Assembly (NCBI GenBank): GCA_026392455.1
Contig: JAPLCB010000008.1
Location: forward strand, 62,001 to 126,000
Length of the DNA stretch: 64,000 nucleotides
DNA from: Propionibacteriales bacterium
Lineage (GTDB): Bacteria > Actinomycetota > Actinomycetes > Propionibacteriales > Nocardioidaceae
Reading direction: 5' to 3'
Shown: positions 27,661 to 35,840 of the stretch, in pieces
How the letters are laid out: the number at the start of each line of letters is the position of its first letter
How positions within the stretch are numbered: the stretch's first letter is position 1
Notes under the pieces: model-generated
The model's database searches: none
What the model saw: only the letters and a program-made list of their open reading frames with translations
Told to the model about the DNA's origin: nothing
Position numbers and translations under genes: made by a program

Positions 27661-27924
27661 CTAGGCCGAGGATCCCTGACGAGCAGCCATCACGGTCTTG
27701 ATCTGCTCGACGCTGCTGAACTGAGCGACCTCGTCGTCGGTCAGCATGACGTCCCAGGTCTCCTCGATCAGCGTGATCAGGCTGAGCGTGGCCAGCGAGT
27801 CCCAGGCCTCCAGGCCCTGACGGGTCGCTGTGCGCAGCTCGTCGTCGGACAGCTGGGGGAACACCGTGCGGACGCAGTCCTCGACAGCCGCATCGACAGC
27901 CTCGACAGAATCGAACGTTGACAT
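27661..27924 (-). CDS. Acyl carrier protein 1
   Basis: 87 aa. EAWDSLATLSLITLIEETW contains the DSL phosphopantetheine attachment site (Ser at about residue 43) at the start of helix II, and the protein has normal ACP length and acidity. It is encoded between the FkbH-like gene (17 bp away) and the SGNH gene (0 bp). Stand-alone ACPs beside FkbH enzymes usually carry a glyceryl or methoxymalonyl unit (family knowledge), so this is the expected acceptor for the FkbH product. Confidence 0.88.
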   Translation of the reverse strand: MSTFDSVEAVDAAVEDCVRTVFPQLSDDELRTATRQGLEAWDSLATLSLITLIEETWDVMLTDDEVAQFSSVEQIKTVMAARQGSSA

Positions 27925-27941
27925 GGGAAAACCTTCCGAGC

Positions 27942-29675
27942 TCAGGGAGAAACGAAGTCGACGGTGTGGATGCCGGTCGATCCGCTCAGGTCCATCCGGG
28001 CGGCATCGACGCCCGACACGCCGGCCTCAGTGTAGCCAAGCGCGGTCATCAGCTGGGCGACCACACCGTTGCGCTCGGTGGGCTCGAACTCGAACCGCAC
28101 GGTCGCGGGGCGGTAGCGCTCGACCAGCGCCGCGAGCACGTGGTGCTCGATGGTCCGCGAGAACGCGCGGCAGCTGAGCACCCAGGAGTCGATGGTCAGG
28201 GTGTCCTCGACGAGCACGCCGCTGAGCACCGAGATCGCGCCGAGGGTGCCGAACTTGTCCGTGTAGCTGACGCTCCAGCCGAACGCACCGTCGGCCTCGC
28301 CCCGGGTCCGCCACTCGACCTCGCCGACCCGACGGCCGTTGAGGTTGAACTGGTTGGTCTTGTTGATCAGCTCCACGGCGCGCGCCGACTCCCAGGCGCC
28401 GACCTCGTCGATGTCGATACGCCCCTGCAGGTCACGAAGGAACTGCACCGGGTCCGTGGATCCTTCCCGAGCCTCCTCCAGCGCGGCCGAGGCACGCAGG
28501 CTGGAGGTCCGGACAGCGTCCTCGGCCGTCAGCCGCTCCCGCCAGAACAGGTCGTTGAGCTCGTTCAGCAGATCGCCGGCTGCTCGCGGGTCCTGGGTAG
28601 GAAACTTCCGGGTGGTGATCCCCGGGTGCGCGGCAGCCACCTCTGCCAGCTCCAGATCGCTGTCGTCGACGAAGACGACGTCCTGCGCGCTGATGTTCCA
28701 GGACTTCAGGATGGCGGCGACGGCCGCGGACTTGAGGCCCCAGGAAGCCTCCACCGGGAACAGCGCATCGGGCGCGACCAGGAGGTCGGGGCGGGCGAGC
28801 GCGGCGGCCACCACGTCCGGGTCGTTCTTGCTGCAGACCCCGACCAGGGCCCCCCGGCGGGAGAGCTCGGCAAGGAGCTGCTGGTAGAGGCCGTGGACCA
28901 GGCTCCCCGAGTCGAGGTCCCAGGTGACGGCGCCGACGCCGATCTCCCCCACGAGGCCACGCCACAGGGTGTCGTCGAGATCGGTGATCAGCCCCTTCTT
29001 CGCCGGCGGGCGCACCAGGGCCCGCGCCGCAGCGTCCGCGATCTCGGCGGCCCGCTCGCTGGTGAACGGGAACCCCGAACGCAGGTCTGACTGCAGGTCC
29101 CGGCGCGACCGACCACCGACCGGTACGGCGACCCGGATCCCGTCGTGCCCGAGGATCCGCTCGCGGAACCCCGCGACCAGGGACTCCAGGCGCGCTTCGA
29201 GCATGCCGGCCCGACCCGGCGCGGCCGCGTAGATGAACGGGAGGTCCAGCGTCGGCAGCACGACCGCCACCGGGCAGACGGAGGCGGTCGCGGCCAGGGC
29301 GTCGTGGATCCGGTCGAGCCGGGCCTGCGCCGTCCGGGACAGGTCGTCGATCTCGGCCCGTCGCGCGGTCGCGCTCTCCCGGACGCCGAGCCGGGGGTCG
29401 AGGTCGGACCACTCGACGACCACGGCGCACAGGTCGGGCTTCTGCCCGGCGACGTGCTGGATGCTCTCGGGGAGCGGGCCGTACAGGCCGGGCAGGACCG
29501 AGACCCGCCGACCAGGACTGGCCTGCTGGACCGAGGCGTGCAGGAAGGTCTGCAGGTGCAGCGGTGTGAAGCTGCAGGCGATCCCGACCGCGAGGGAAGG
29601 TGTGCCCTCAGGAAGCTCCCGGGCCTGACCGATCGCGGTCATCGCCTCCCGGAGCGTACTGATCGTCCCGGTCAT
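27942..29675 (-). CDS. FkbH-like HAD superfamily protein (glyceryl-ACP type)
   Basis: 577 aa. An N-terminal domain of about 210 residues (EWSDLDPRLGVRES) is followed by the HAD domain: motif I ITDLDDTLWRGLVGE at about 230-244, motif II VCSKND, motif IV VVFVDDSDLELAEV. The C-terminal GNAT-like domain carries the FkbH hallmark NKTNQFNLNGRR. In polyketide and tetronate pathways such enzymes dephosphorylate 1,3-bisphosphoglycerate and load the glyceryl group onto an ACP. Full length, so probably active. Its ATG overlaps the acyltransferase stop by 4 nt. No polyketide synthase or ketosynthase is near, so the end product is unknown. Confidence 0.88.
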   Translation of the reverse strand: MTGTISTLREAMTAIGQARELPEGTPSLAVGIACSFTPLHLQTFLHASVQQASPGRRVSVLPGLYGPLPESIQHVAGQKPDLCAVVVEWSDLDPRLGVRESATARRAEIDDLSRTAQARLDRIHDALAATASVCPVAVVLPTLDLPFIYAAAPGRAGMLEARLESLVAGFRERILGHDGIRVAVPVGGRSRRDLQSDLRSGFPFTSERAAEIADAAARALVRPPAKKGLITDLDDTLWRGLVGEIGVGAVTWDLDSGSLVHGLYQQLLAELSRRGALVGVCSKNDPDVVAAALARPDLLVAPDALFPVEASWGLKSAAVAAILKSWNISAQDVVFVDDSDLELAEVAAAHPGITTRKFPTQDPRAAGDLLNELNDLFWRERLTAEDAVRTSSLRASAALEEAREGSTDPVQFLRDLQGRIDIDEVGAWESARAVELINKTNQFNLNGRRVGEVEWRTRGEADGAFGWSVSYTDKFGTLGAISVLSGVLVEDTLTIDSWVLSCRAFSRTIEHHVLAALVERYRPATVRFEFEPTERNGVVAQLMTALGYTEAGVSGVDAARMDLSGSTGIHTVDFVSP

Positions 29676-30256
29676 CCGGCCTTCTCGGACGCTGCGGGTA
29701 CGTCCCGGGTCCCGATCAGCCGGGCAGGCACTCCCAGGACGATCCCGTAGTCCGGCACGTCAGCGACGACCAGCGAGTTCGCACCCACCTGCGCCCCGAC
29801 ACCGATGCGGATCCCGCCGAGGACGCTGGCGCCGGCCAGGATGGCTGCGTCGTCGCAGATGACCGGGAACTCGGGCTTGTCACCCTCCCAGTCGCGGGCT
29901 CCTGCGGTGACACCCTGGGCGATGGTGACGTTGTTCCCGATGACGGTCCGGACCCCCATCACGATCCCGGTGGGGTGCGGGATCATCAGTCCGGTGCCGA
30001 TGGTCATGCCCGGGGTGAAGTCCGACCCGACGGCGAGCATGCCGACGACCCGCATGAAGTTCGCCAGCCGGACGTGGCCGGCTCGGTAGAAGCACTGCTG
30101 GGCGCGCAGGATGATCGAGGCGATCATCCCCGGCAGCACCAGGCAGCGCGAGAACACCCGCAGCCAGCTCGGCTTCGAACCGGGCCGGTAGCGCAGCAGG
30201 TCGGAGAAGACCAGGTCGCTGAAGCTCGGCTGGGACTTCTTCGTGGACCGCGACAT
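29672..30256 (-). CDS. Hexapeptide-repeat (CysE/LacA-like) acyltransferase
   Basis: 194 aa. An N-terminal helical part (FSDLLRYRP, LRAQQCFYRAGHVRLANFM) resembles serine acetyltransferase. The C-terminal left-handed beta helix shows hexapeptide repeats: PGMTIGTGLMIPHPTGIVMG, with the catalytic His, then IGNNVTIAQGVTAG and AGASVLGGIRIGVGAQVGAN. It would transfer an acyl group, perhaps from one of the two ACPs rather than from CoA (inference). True CysE activity is unlikely given the operon. 41 bp downstream of ACP 2 and overlapping the FkbH start by 4 nt. Confidence 0.82.
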   Translation of the reverse strand: MSRSTKKSQPSFSDLVFSDLLRYRPGSKPSWLRVFSRCLVLPGMIASIILRAQQCFYRAGHVRLANFMRVVGMLAVGSDFTPGMTIGTGLMIPHPTGIVMGVRTVIGNNVTIAQGVTAGARDWEGDKPEFPVICDDAAILAGASVLGGIRIGVGAQVGANSLVVADVPDYGIVLGVPARLIGTRDVPAASEKAG

Positions 30257-30297
30257 GGAACGAGAACCTCTGCTTCGGAAGTTGCTGAGCCGTTCGG

Positions 30298-30558
30298 CTA
30301 CTGGGCGCTCTCGGTCGACCCGGTGCCGTCGGCGTCGTAGAACGCGATCACCTCGGCAACCGTCTGCGGCATCTCGCCCTCGGCGAACGGGTCAGCACCC
30401 AGCTCGTCCTCGAGGATCGCCGAGAGCTCAGCGGTCTCGAGCGAGTTCAGGCCGACGCCGTTCGCGTACAGCTCGGAGTCGAGCTCGACGGTCTCGGTGT
30501 TCTTCACCCGACGGATGAAGGACCGGATCGTGCGCTCGGCATCGCGTTGAGTACCCAT
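30298..30558 (-). CDS. Acyl carrier protein 2
   Basis: 86 aa, very acidic. GLNSLETAELSAILEDELG contains the phosphopantetheine site; the usual Asp before Ser is Asn (NSL). First gene of the operon: ATG at 30558 follows GAGGAG, and a TACCCT -10 box lies about 40 nt upstream. A longer reading to 30687 adds 43 residues of shadow sequence. Two ACPs in one small operon suggest two different carrier-bound intermediates. Confidence 0.85.
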   Translation of the reverse strand: MGTQRDAERTIRSFIRRVKNTETVELDSELYANGVGLNSLETAELSAILEDELGADPFAEGEMPQTVAEVIAFYDADGTGSTESAQ

Positions 30559-30596
30559 GAGTCTTCTGTTCTCCTCGTTGCTGGACCGACGGGCCG

Positions 30597-30602
30597 AGGG
30601 TA
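30597..30602 (-). promoter_or_regulatory. -10 box of the FkbH/ACP operon
   Basis: TACCCT on the minus strand, 38 nt before the ACP 2 start. This is the most likely promoter and separates the operon from the gene upstream. Confidence 0.4.
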
Positions 30603-30659
30603 TCGCAGCGATGCCGGGCCTGATCGCGGTTCTCGCGGTTCCGTCACGGATCGGACGGG

Positions 30660-31601
30660 TCAGCGTCGCCCGCGCAGCCACCGCCACCCCAGCACCGCAG
30701 CAAGCGCACCGGCGAGCACGAGCCAGCGCCGGTCCAGGCCGTCGGCGAACGCACTGTCGACGACTCCGTCGGAGTCCAGCCCGGCCCCGGGCGCCGGGAC
30801 CGGCTCCCGCCCGTCCACCAGGTCGCGGACGTCCTGGGGCAGCGCGACCTGGAGCACCTCGCTGCGGACGCCCTCCGAGCTCACCCTGATCCTGTCCCGG
30901 GGGCCGATCGAGACCCCTTCGCCCTGCTCCTGGTCGGGGAGCGCGAGCTCGGCAACCGGCCGGAAGCCGGGGTAGGTCGCCACCAGGGCACCGCCGTAGC
31001 CCCGGACCAGGACGTGCCTGCCGTCACCGAAGAGCGCGGCGTCGGTCGCGTAGAAGTCGACGGTCGGGCCGGCCGCGAGCCGGTTCGGACGGTCCGGGTC
31101 CAGGTTCTTCGGGGCGACGAAGACCTGACCGCCGAACAAGCCCTTGGTCACGATCCGGAGCCGCCCGTCGGGCCCCTGGAGCAGGGACTCGGCATCGTGC
31201 GCACCGTCGGGGTAAACCAGCTCGTACGACGGCGCTGTCACCGTCCGGTCGGTCGCTCCCACCGGGACCAGGTACACCCGGACGCTGTCGCGCCGCGCCC
31301 GGTTGTCGCCGATGTCCCCGACCCAGACGGCGCCGTCACCCGCCGGCGCCAACGCCTCGACGTCCTCGACCTCGTCGGCGAACGTCGTGGTGGCCACGGT
31401 CCGGCCGGTCCGGGCATCGACGACGAAGACCAGCGGCTCGCCACCGGAGTCGTTGGTCGTCACCATCAGGGCGCCGAGGTCGACCAGCCCGCTGGACTCG
31501 TTGATCCGGTCGTCGGCGAAGGCGAACACGGGGGCGGACCGAGGGCCGGAGACCACGAGGGCAGCGGCCAGCACCAGCTCCGACCAGCCGGACCAGATCA
31601 C
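30660..31601 (-). CDS. Exported membrane-anchored protein, propeller-like (function unknown)
   Basis: 313 aa. The N-terminus (LVLAAALVVSGPRSAPVFAF) is a signal peptide, and the C-terminus DRRWLVLAGALAAVLGWRWLRGRR is one membrane helix plus a basic stop, so the body lies outside the membrane. The body has repeated beta-rich blades with GDG/GPDGR turns (VEALAPAGDGAVWVGDIGDN, SLLQGPDGRLRIVTK, DAALFGDGRHVLVRG), which looks like a beta-propeller. No catalytic motif is recognised. GTG at 31601 overlaps the stop of the methyltransferase gene upstream by 4 nt. Confidence 0.72.
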   Translation of the reverse strand: MIWSGWSELVLAAALVVSGPRSAPVFAFADDRINESSGLVDLGALMVTTNDSGGEPLVFVVDARTGRTVATTTFADEVEDVEALAPAGDGAVWVGDIGDNRARRDSVRVYLVPVGATDRTVTAPSYELVYPDGAHDAESLLQGPDGRLRIVTKGLFGGQVFVAPKNLDPDRPNRLAAGPTVDFYATDAALFGDGRHVLVRGYGGALVATYPGFRPVAELALPDQEQGEGVSIGPRDRIRVSSEGVRSEVLQVALPQDVRDLVDGREPVPAPGAGLDSDGVVDSAFADGLDRRWLVLAGALAAVLGWRWLRGRR

Positions 31602-32782
31602 TGCAGCAGCTCCGCCAATCGGGGACGGACCTTCCAGGCAGCGGTGAGCTCGTCGTACTCCGAGGACCCCAGCTCGGTCCGCACCCCGGTCGCGGTCGCC
31701 CGGATCAGGGTGTTGCGCGGCGTGTGCTCGCTCCCGACGAACTCGACCACCTCCACCCGGTAGCCACGCGAACGCAGCAGCGCCGCGCGCAGGGCATCGG
31801 TGAGGGTGTCGGCGAACCGTTCGCGCAGGATGCCGTCCCGGGTCAGCAGCGACGACGGCGCCTGGTCCCGCAGCTGGCGCGAAACGTCGTGGTGGCAGCA
31901 CGGGGCAGCCAGGACCAGGGTGGCCGACCAGCCGACCCCGCGGGCCAGGGCGTCATCGGTCGCGGTGTCGCAGGCGTGCAGCGCCAGGACGATGTCCGGG
32001 GAGTGCTCCAGCTCGACGTCGCCGATACCGGCCACCACGAAGCTGACCTCGTCGGCGATGCCGAGCCGTTCGGCCACGTCGGTGTTGTGGGCCCGCGACT
32101 GCTCCTTGACGTCCACCCCGACCAACCGCACCGGGAGTCCCCGGGTCCGGCTGAGCCAGGCATGGGCGGCGAACGTCAGGTAGGCGTTCCCGCAGCCCAG
32201 GTCGACCAGTCGCAGCGGCTCCTCGTCGGTCGGTTTCAGGCGGCCGGCAGCCAGGGCGTCCTCGACGCAGGTGCCGAGCTCACGCAGGAACTCCTCGACC
32301 TGGCGGTACTTCGCCCGGCGCGACGGCTTCAGGCGCCCCTGGGCGTCGCTGATCCCGAGAGCGACCAGGACCGGGTCGTCCTCGGCCAGCACCCGTTTCT
32401 TGGTCCGGTCGTGGTCGCGCTCGGGCGCTCGCCCGACCCCGGCCGTGATCCCGACCGCCGCGTCGCCGCTCTTGGTCACCCTCAGCTGAACGGTCTCGGC
32501 CGTCGTCTCGACGTGCCAGTTCCCGAACGGTTCGCCGAGCAGGGCAGCGACCGCGTCGTCGGCGGCGGCGGGCGGGTAGTTCGCCACGTGCGCCTGGGTC
32601 TCGTCGTACCGGGTAACCTGGAGGTGACGGCCCGCCTTCAGCTCGACGTACCGGGCCTCGACCCGGGTCCACTGCGGACGCTCACCCTTGCGGCGGCCGG
32701 AGCCCAGCGCCCGGACCAAGGTCTCGGAGTCGAGCAGGTGGGCCCGGACCCGGTCCAGGGCGCTCGGGAGCGGTTCCATCAT
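31598..32782 (-). CDS. Class I SAM-dependent methyltransferase (METTL25/Methyltransf_32 type)
   Basis: 394 aa. LRLVDLGCGNAYLTFAAHAW is SAM motif I; VRLVGVDVKEQ, ALHACDTATDDALARG and LAAPCCHHDVSRQL follow, the last being the CCHH segment of the Methyltransf_32 group that includes eukaryotic METTL25 and GSTCD. The N-terminal 180 residues form an extra domain rich in Arg and Lys (SGRRKGERPQWTRVEARYVE) that could bind RNA. The target is unknown. ATG 32782 or 32779. Co-translated with the exported protein downstream. Confidence 0.82.
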   Translation of the reverse strand: MMEPLPSALDRVRAHLLDSETLVRALGSGRRKGERPQWTRVEARYVELKAGRHLQVTRYDETQAHVANYPPAAADDAVAALLGEPFGNWHVETTAETVQLRVTKSGDAAVGITAGVGRAPERDHDRTKKRVLAEDDPVLVALGISDAQGRLKPSRRAKYRQVEEFLRELGTCVEDALAAGRLKPTDEEPLRLVDLGCGNAYLTFAAHAWLSRTRGLPVRLVGVDVKEQSRAHNTDVAERLGIADEVSFVVAGIGDVELEHSPDIVLALHACDTATDDALARGVGWSATLVLAAPCCHHDVSRQLRDQAPSSLLTRDGILRERFADTLTDALRAALLRSRGYRVEVVEFVGSEHTPRNTLIRATATGVRTELGSSEYDELTAAWKVRPRLAELLQ

Positions 32783-32794
32783 CGCGGGGCCGGC

Positions 32795-32881
32795 CTAGTG
32801 GCTGAACTTGGCGATGACAGCGATCAGGAGCAGCCCCACCAGGGCGCCCGTGATCACCAGGCGTCGGTAGCGGGGATTCAC
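32795..32881 (-). CDS. 28-residue single-TM small protein
   Basis: Five basic or polar residues (NPRYRR) are followed by one membrane helix (LVITGALVGLLLIAVIA) and the tail KFSH. The GTG at 32881 overlaps the stop of the MFS gene by 4 nt (GTGA), so translation is coupled to it. The basic N-terminus predicts an inside-start helix. Similar very small membrane proteins follow MFS genes in other actinomycetes (from memory). It may be an accessory subunit of the transporter. It is easily missed by gene callers because of its length. Confidence 0.6.
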   Translation of the reverse strand: MNPRYRRLVITGALVGLLLIAVIAKFSH

Positions 32882-34146
32882 GCCACCAGTGTATTCACGT
32901 CCCGACGCGGAAGCCGCCGGGCCGAGCTCCCCCCGAACAGCGCGGCGGCCAGCAGGACACCGAGCACCGACATCGCGCCCCCACCGATCAGCGTCCAGCG
33001 GGCCCCGAACACGGCGCCGACCCAACCGACGACCGGAGCCCCGAACGGGGTGCCTCCCATCACCACCATCATGTAGAGCGACATCACCCGCCCGCGCATC
33101 GCCGGGTCGACGCTGAGCTGCACCGTCGTGTTCGCCGAGTTGAGCATCGTCAGCAGGCTGAGCCCGAGCAGCGGCGTGCACAGGGCGAAGGTCAGGTACG
33201 ACGGCATCAACCCGAGCGCGATCTCGACGCTGCCGAAGGCCAGTCCGGCCACGATCACCCACTGGGGGCGGGGGCGCGCGACCCGCCGGGCGCCGAGCAG
33301 GGCAGCGGTCAGCGACCCGATCGCCAGGGTCGAGCCGAGGACGCCGTACTCCCCAGGCCCCTTGTCGAAGACCTGGGTCGCCATCAGCGCCGAGGTCATC
33401 TGGAAGTTCATCCCGAAGGTGCCGGCGAAGAAGGCAGCCACCAGGACCATCATCAGGTCCGGGCGGCCGCGGACGTACCGGACACCTTCGCGGATCATCC
33501 CCTTGCCGCGCGCTGCCCGCTGGACCGGGAGCAGCTCGTCGACCCGCATCAGGCGGAGCGCCCCGATCACGGCCAGGTAGCTGAGCCCGTTCAGGGCGAT
33601 CACGGCCCCGGTCGCCCGGACGCCGGACCCGCCGGCCGCGATCAGCACCCCGGACAGTGCCGGGCCGACGACCCGACCGAGGTTGAAGGACGCCGAGTTC
33701 AGGCCGACCGCGTTGGACAGGTCGTCGGCCTCGACCATCTCGCTCACGAACGACTGCCGCGCCGGTGCGTCGAAGGCCGCTCCGGCACCGAAGGCGAAGG
33801 CGATCACGAAGACCATCCAGGGCTCGACGACGCCCGCCAGCGCGACCGCGGCGAGGAGCAGGGCGCAGGTCCCCATCCAGGCCTGGGTGAGCTGGAGCAG
33901 CTGACGCTTCGGCATCCGGTCGGCCACCAGGCCGGCGTACGGGGAGAGCAGGAGGATCGGCAGGAACTGCAGGGCCGTGGTGAGACCCAGCGCGGTGCTG
34001 GCCTCGGCAGCGCTGCCGTGGTGCAGGGTGAGCACGAGCCAGTCCTGGGCGACCCGCTGCATCCAGGTACCGGTGTTGGAGACCACACCGCCCAGCGCGT
34101 AGAGCCGGTAGTTGCGCACGCGCAGGGCCCGGAAGGTCGGGCTCAC
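32878..34146 (-). CDS. MFS transporter (12 TM)
   Basis: 422 aa with about 12 helices. The start FRALRVRNYRLYALGGVVSN and GTWMQRVAQDWLVL are characteristic of the MFS_3/enterobactin-exporter-like (EntS) group; LSPYAGLVADRMPKRQLLQL is motif A. GTG at 34146 lies 10 bp after the MarR stop, so marR-MFS-small protein form an operon. The pairing suggests ligand-induced export of a small molecule or siderophore. The specific cargo cannot be assigned. Confidence 0.87.
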   Translation of the reverse strand: MSPTFRALRVRNYRLYALGGVVSNTGTWMQRVAQDWLVLTLHHGSAAEASTALGLTTALQFLPILLLSPYAGLVADRMPKRQLLQLTQAWMGTCALLLAAVALAGVVEPWMVFVIAFAFGAGAAFDAPARQSFVSEMVEADDLSNAVGLNSASFNLGRVVGPALSGVLIAAGGSGVRATGAVIALNGLSYLAVIGALRLMRVDELLPVQRAARGKGMIREGVRYVRGRPDLMMVLVAAFFAGTFGMNFQMTSALMATQVFDKGPGEYGVLGSTLAIGSLTAALLGARRVARPRPQWVIVAGLAFGSVEIALGLMPSYLTFALCTPLLGLSLLTMLNSANTTVQLSVDPAMRGRVMSLYMMVVMGGTPFGAPVVGWVGAVFGARWTLIGGGAMSVLGVLLAAALFGGSSARRLPRRDVNTLVA

Positions 34147-34156
34147 CTCGGATCAC

Positions 34157-34624
34157 TCAACTCGTCGCCAACCTCTCGATCAACGGAGCGGCCTTCCGGA
34201 TCAGGGCCCGCTCGGCGGGGGTGAGACCGGCCAGCTGACGGGCCAGGAAGGCGTCGCGCTGGCGGCGGTCGGCGTACAGGGTCTGACGGCCCTTCGCCGA
34301 GATCTCGACCAGGGTGACCCGACCGTCGGAGGCCGAGGCCCGTCGTACGACGAAGCCGGCGTCGGCCAGGGCCGCGACCGTGCGGGTCATCGACGGCGGC
34401 CGCACCCGCTCGCTCGCCGCCAGCTGCCCGACCGTGCTCTCACCGTTGCGGATCAGCACACCGAGAACACTCATCGCGCCGACCGACAGCACGTTGGCCG
34501 GATCGCGTTCGCTGCGCAGCCGACGCGCGAGCCGGACGACGCTCAGCCTCAGCTCGCTGGCCAGCCCCGCATCCGTGCGGGCGACGGTCTCGACATCAGG
34601 AGTCATCTCGTGACCATAAGTCAT
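34157..34624 (-). CDS. MarR family regulator (Rv0880-like)
   Basis: 155 aa. The winged helix-turn-helix is GESTVGQLAASERVRPPSMT plus RTVAALADAGFV, with wing RRASASDGRVTLVEISAKG. MSVLGVLIRNGE precedes it. Start ATG at 34624 or 34606. A TGACCATAAGTCA inverted repeat (34611-34623) overlaps the first codons and could be an autoregulatory site. Neighbouring DUF2530 and DUF3027 genes match the setting of Rv0880 in mycobacteria (from memory). It probably controls the MFS gene that follows. Confidence 0.88.
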   Translation of the reverse strand: MTYGHEMTPDVETVARTDAGLASELRLSVVRLARRLRSERDPANVLSVGAMSVLGVLIRNGESTVGQLAASERVRPPSMTRTVAALADAGFVVRRASASDGRVTLVEISAKGRQTLYADRRQRDAFLARQLAGLTPAERALIRKAAPLIERLATS

Positions 34625-34675
34625 TACTCGTGCTAACTATTCCGCCGAGCCCGCTGCGCTGGTCGTCGGTGCGGG

Positions 34676-34681
34676 TAGATT
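34676..34681 (+). promoter_or_regulatory. -10 box of the DUF2530 gene (leaderless)
   Basis: TAGATT ends 6 nt before the GTG at 34688. Confidence 0.45.
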
Positions 34682-34687
34682 GCTGCT

Positions 34688-34963
34688 GTGCCTGACGAAC
34701 AGCCTGTGGTCCACGAGATCGGCAGCCGGACGTACATCGTCGCGGACGTCGACCCGCTCGACGTCGACGGTGTCCGCACCCTCGCGATCGGCAGCGCCCT
34801 GTGGGCGCTGGCGTTCGTGATGCTGATCCCGTTCTCCGGCAGGCTCAAGGAGGACGGCCACCTGTGGTGGCTGTGGACCTGTGTCGCCGGCTTCGGCCTG
34901 GGCCTCGTCGGCTGGGACTACTGCCGCCGTCGACGTGCGGCCCGGCAGTCCACCGAGGACTGA
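34688..34963 (+). CDS. DUF2530 small membrane protein
   Basis: 91 aa. After a polar N-terminus ending VADVDPLDVDGVRTLAIGSA come two membrane helices (LWALAFVMLIPFSG and WLWTCVAGFGLGLVGWDYCR) and a basic tail (RRRRAAR), the DUF2530 layout. Function unknown. GTG at 34688 is supported by the -10 box. It stands divergent from marR and convergent with the DUF3027 gene, 16 bp away. Confidence 0.85.
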   Translation: MPDEQPVVHEIGSRTYIVADVDPLDVDGVRTLAIGSALWALAFVMLIPFSGRLKEDGHLWWLWTCVAGFGLGLVGWDYCRRRRAARQSTED

Positions 34964-34979
34964 CGGGGTCCGGTGACGG

Positions 34980-35780
34980 TCAGAACTGCTCGAGGTCGCT
35001 GCGGCTGACCGTGTCGAACGCCGGGTCGGGGAGCGGCGGAGGCAACTGCTTCTTGCGCAGCTGCGCCTCGGAGTGGGCGCCGCACCCGTGCTGGTACGCG
35101 ACCACCCGGCCGTCGTCGTTGGCGAACTCGTTGGCGCAGACGCCGAAGGTCGCCGCCAACGGACCGGCCAGCTGGATCAGGAAGCCGCACGAGAAGCACT
35201 GCGCGGGGGCGGACTGGGCGAGCGGCACGTCCGGCCCGGGCTCGCCGTCGTACCAGCGCTGCGCGGCCAGGTCACGGCCCTCGAGCGAGAGCACCCGGTT
35301 GCGGCCGAGGCCGAGCTCGGTGGCGACGGCCTTGATCTGGGCGCGGTCGCCGGCGTCGAGGTCGTCCTCGGCGGACCAGTCGCCCGGGTCGCCGGTCAGG
35401 TACGTCGGGACCAGGCGCGGGTCGTCCTCGTCCGCAGGCAGCAGGTCCCCGGGCGACAGGTCACCGGGCTTGATCCGCTCACGCCACGGGATCCAGGCCG
35501 GAGCGGTGATCGCGTCGGACCCCGGGAGCAGCGCAACCTCGTCGACCGTCAGGTAGTCCTGACCGTTCGGCTGGGCGACCGTGACGGCCCAGCGCCAGCC
35601 GGGATAGCCGGGCTGGGTGCTGGCGAAGTAGTGGGTGACGACACCCTCGTCCTCGACCAAGGACTCCTCGTGGCCGCCGACGAACGATGCACCCACCTGC
35701 TCGAGCAGGACGGCGCGGGCAACCTCGACGGGGGCCCCGGTGCGTTCTTCGGTGATGGTCACCGCTGGATTCTCCCCCAT
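34980..35780 (-). CDS. DUF3027 family protein
   Basis: 266 aa, soluble. N-terminal ARAVLLEQVGASFVGGHEES and HYFASTQPGYPGWRWAVTVA are hallmark segments of DUF3027, and the C-terminal half has CFSCGFLIQLAGPLAATFGVC and YQHGCGAHSE, a set of four Cys plus His that could bind zinc. WIPWRERIKPGDLSPGDLLP forms the linker. The family is restricted to actinobacteria and has no assigned function. It starts divergently from an MFS gene. Confidence 0.87.
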   Translation of the reverse strand: MGENPAVTITEERTGAPVEVARAVLLEQVGASFVGGHEESLVEDEGVVTHYFASTQPGYPGWRWAVTVAQPNGQDYLTVDEVALLPGSDAITAPAWIPWRERIKPGDLSPGDLLPADEDDPRLVPTYLTGDPGDWSAEDDLDAGDRAQIKAVATELGLGRNRVLSLEGRDLAAQRWYDGEPGPDVPLAQSAPAQCFSCGFLIQLAGPLAATFGVCANEFANDDGRVVAYQHGCGAHSEAQLRKKQLPPPLPDPAFDTVSRSDLEQF

Positions 35781-35840
35781 CGGGGTACCTGATGTCTCCC
35801 CGGCCCCGCCGCGTCAGGGAACAGTTGGCAGGATGGGGCC

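Noticed and set aside
32878..34146. Siderophore exporter assignment for the MFS protein
   Set aside because: The N-terminal pattern resembles EntS-like proteins, but there is no siderophore biosynthesis gene nearby.
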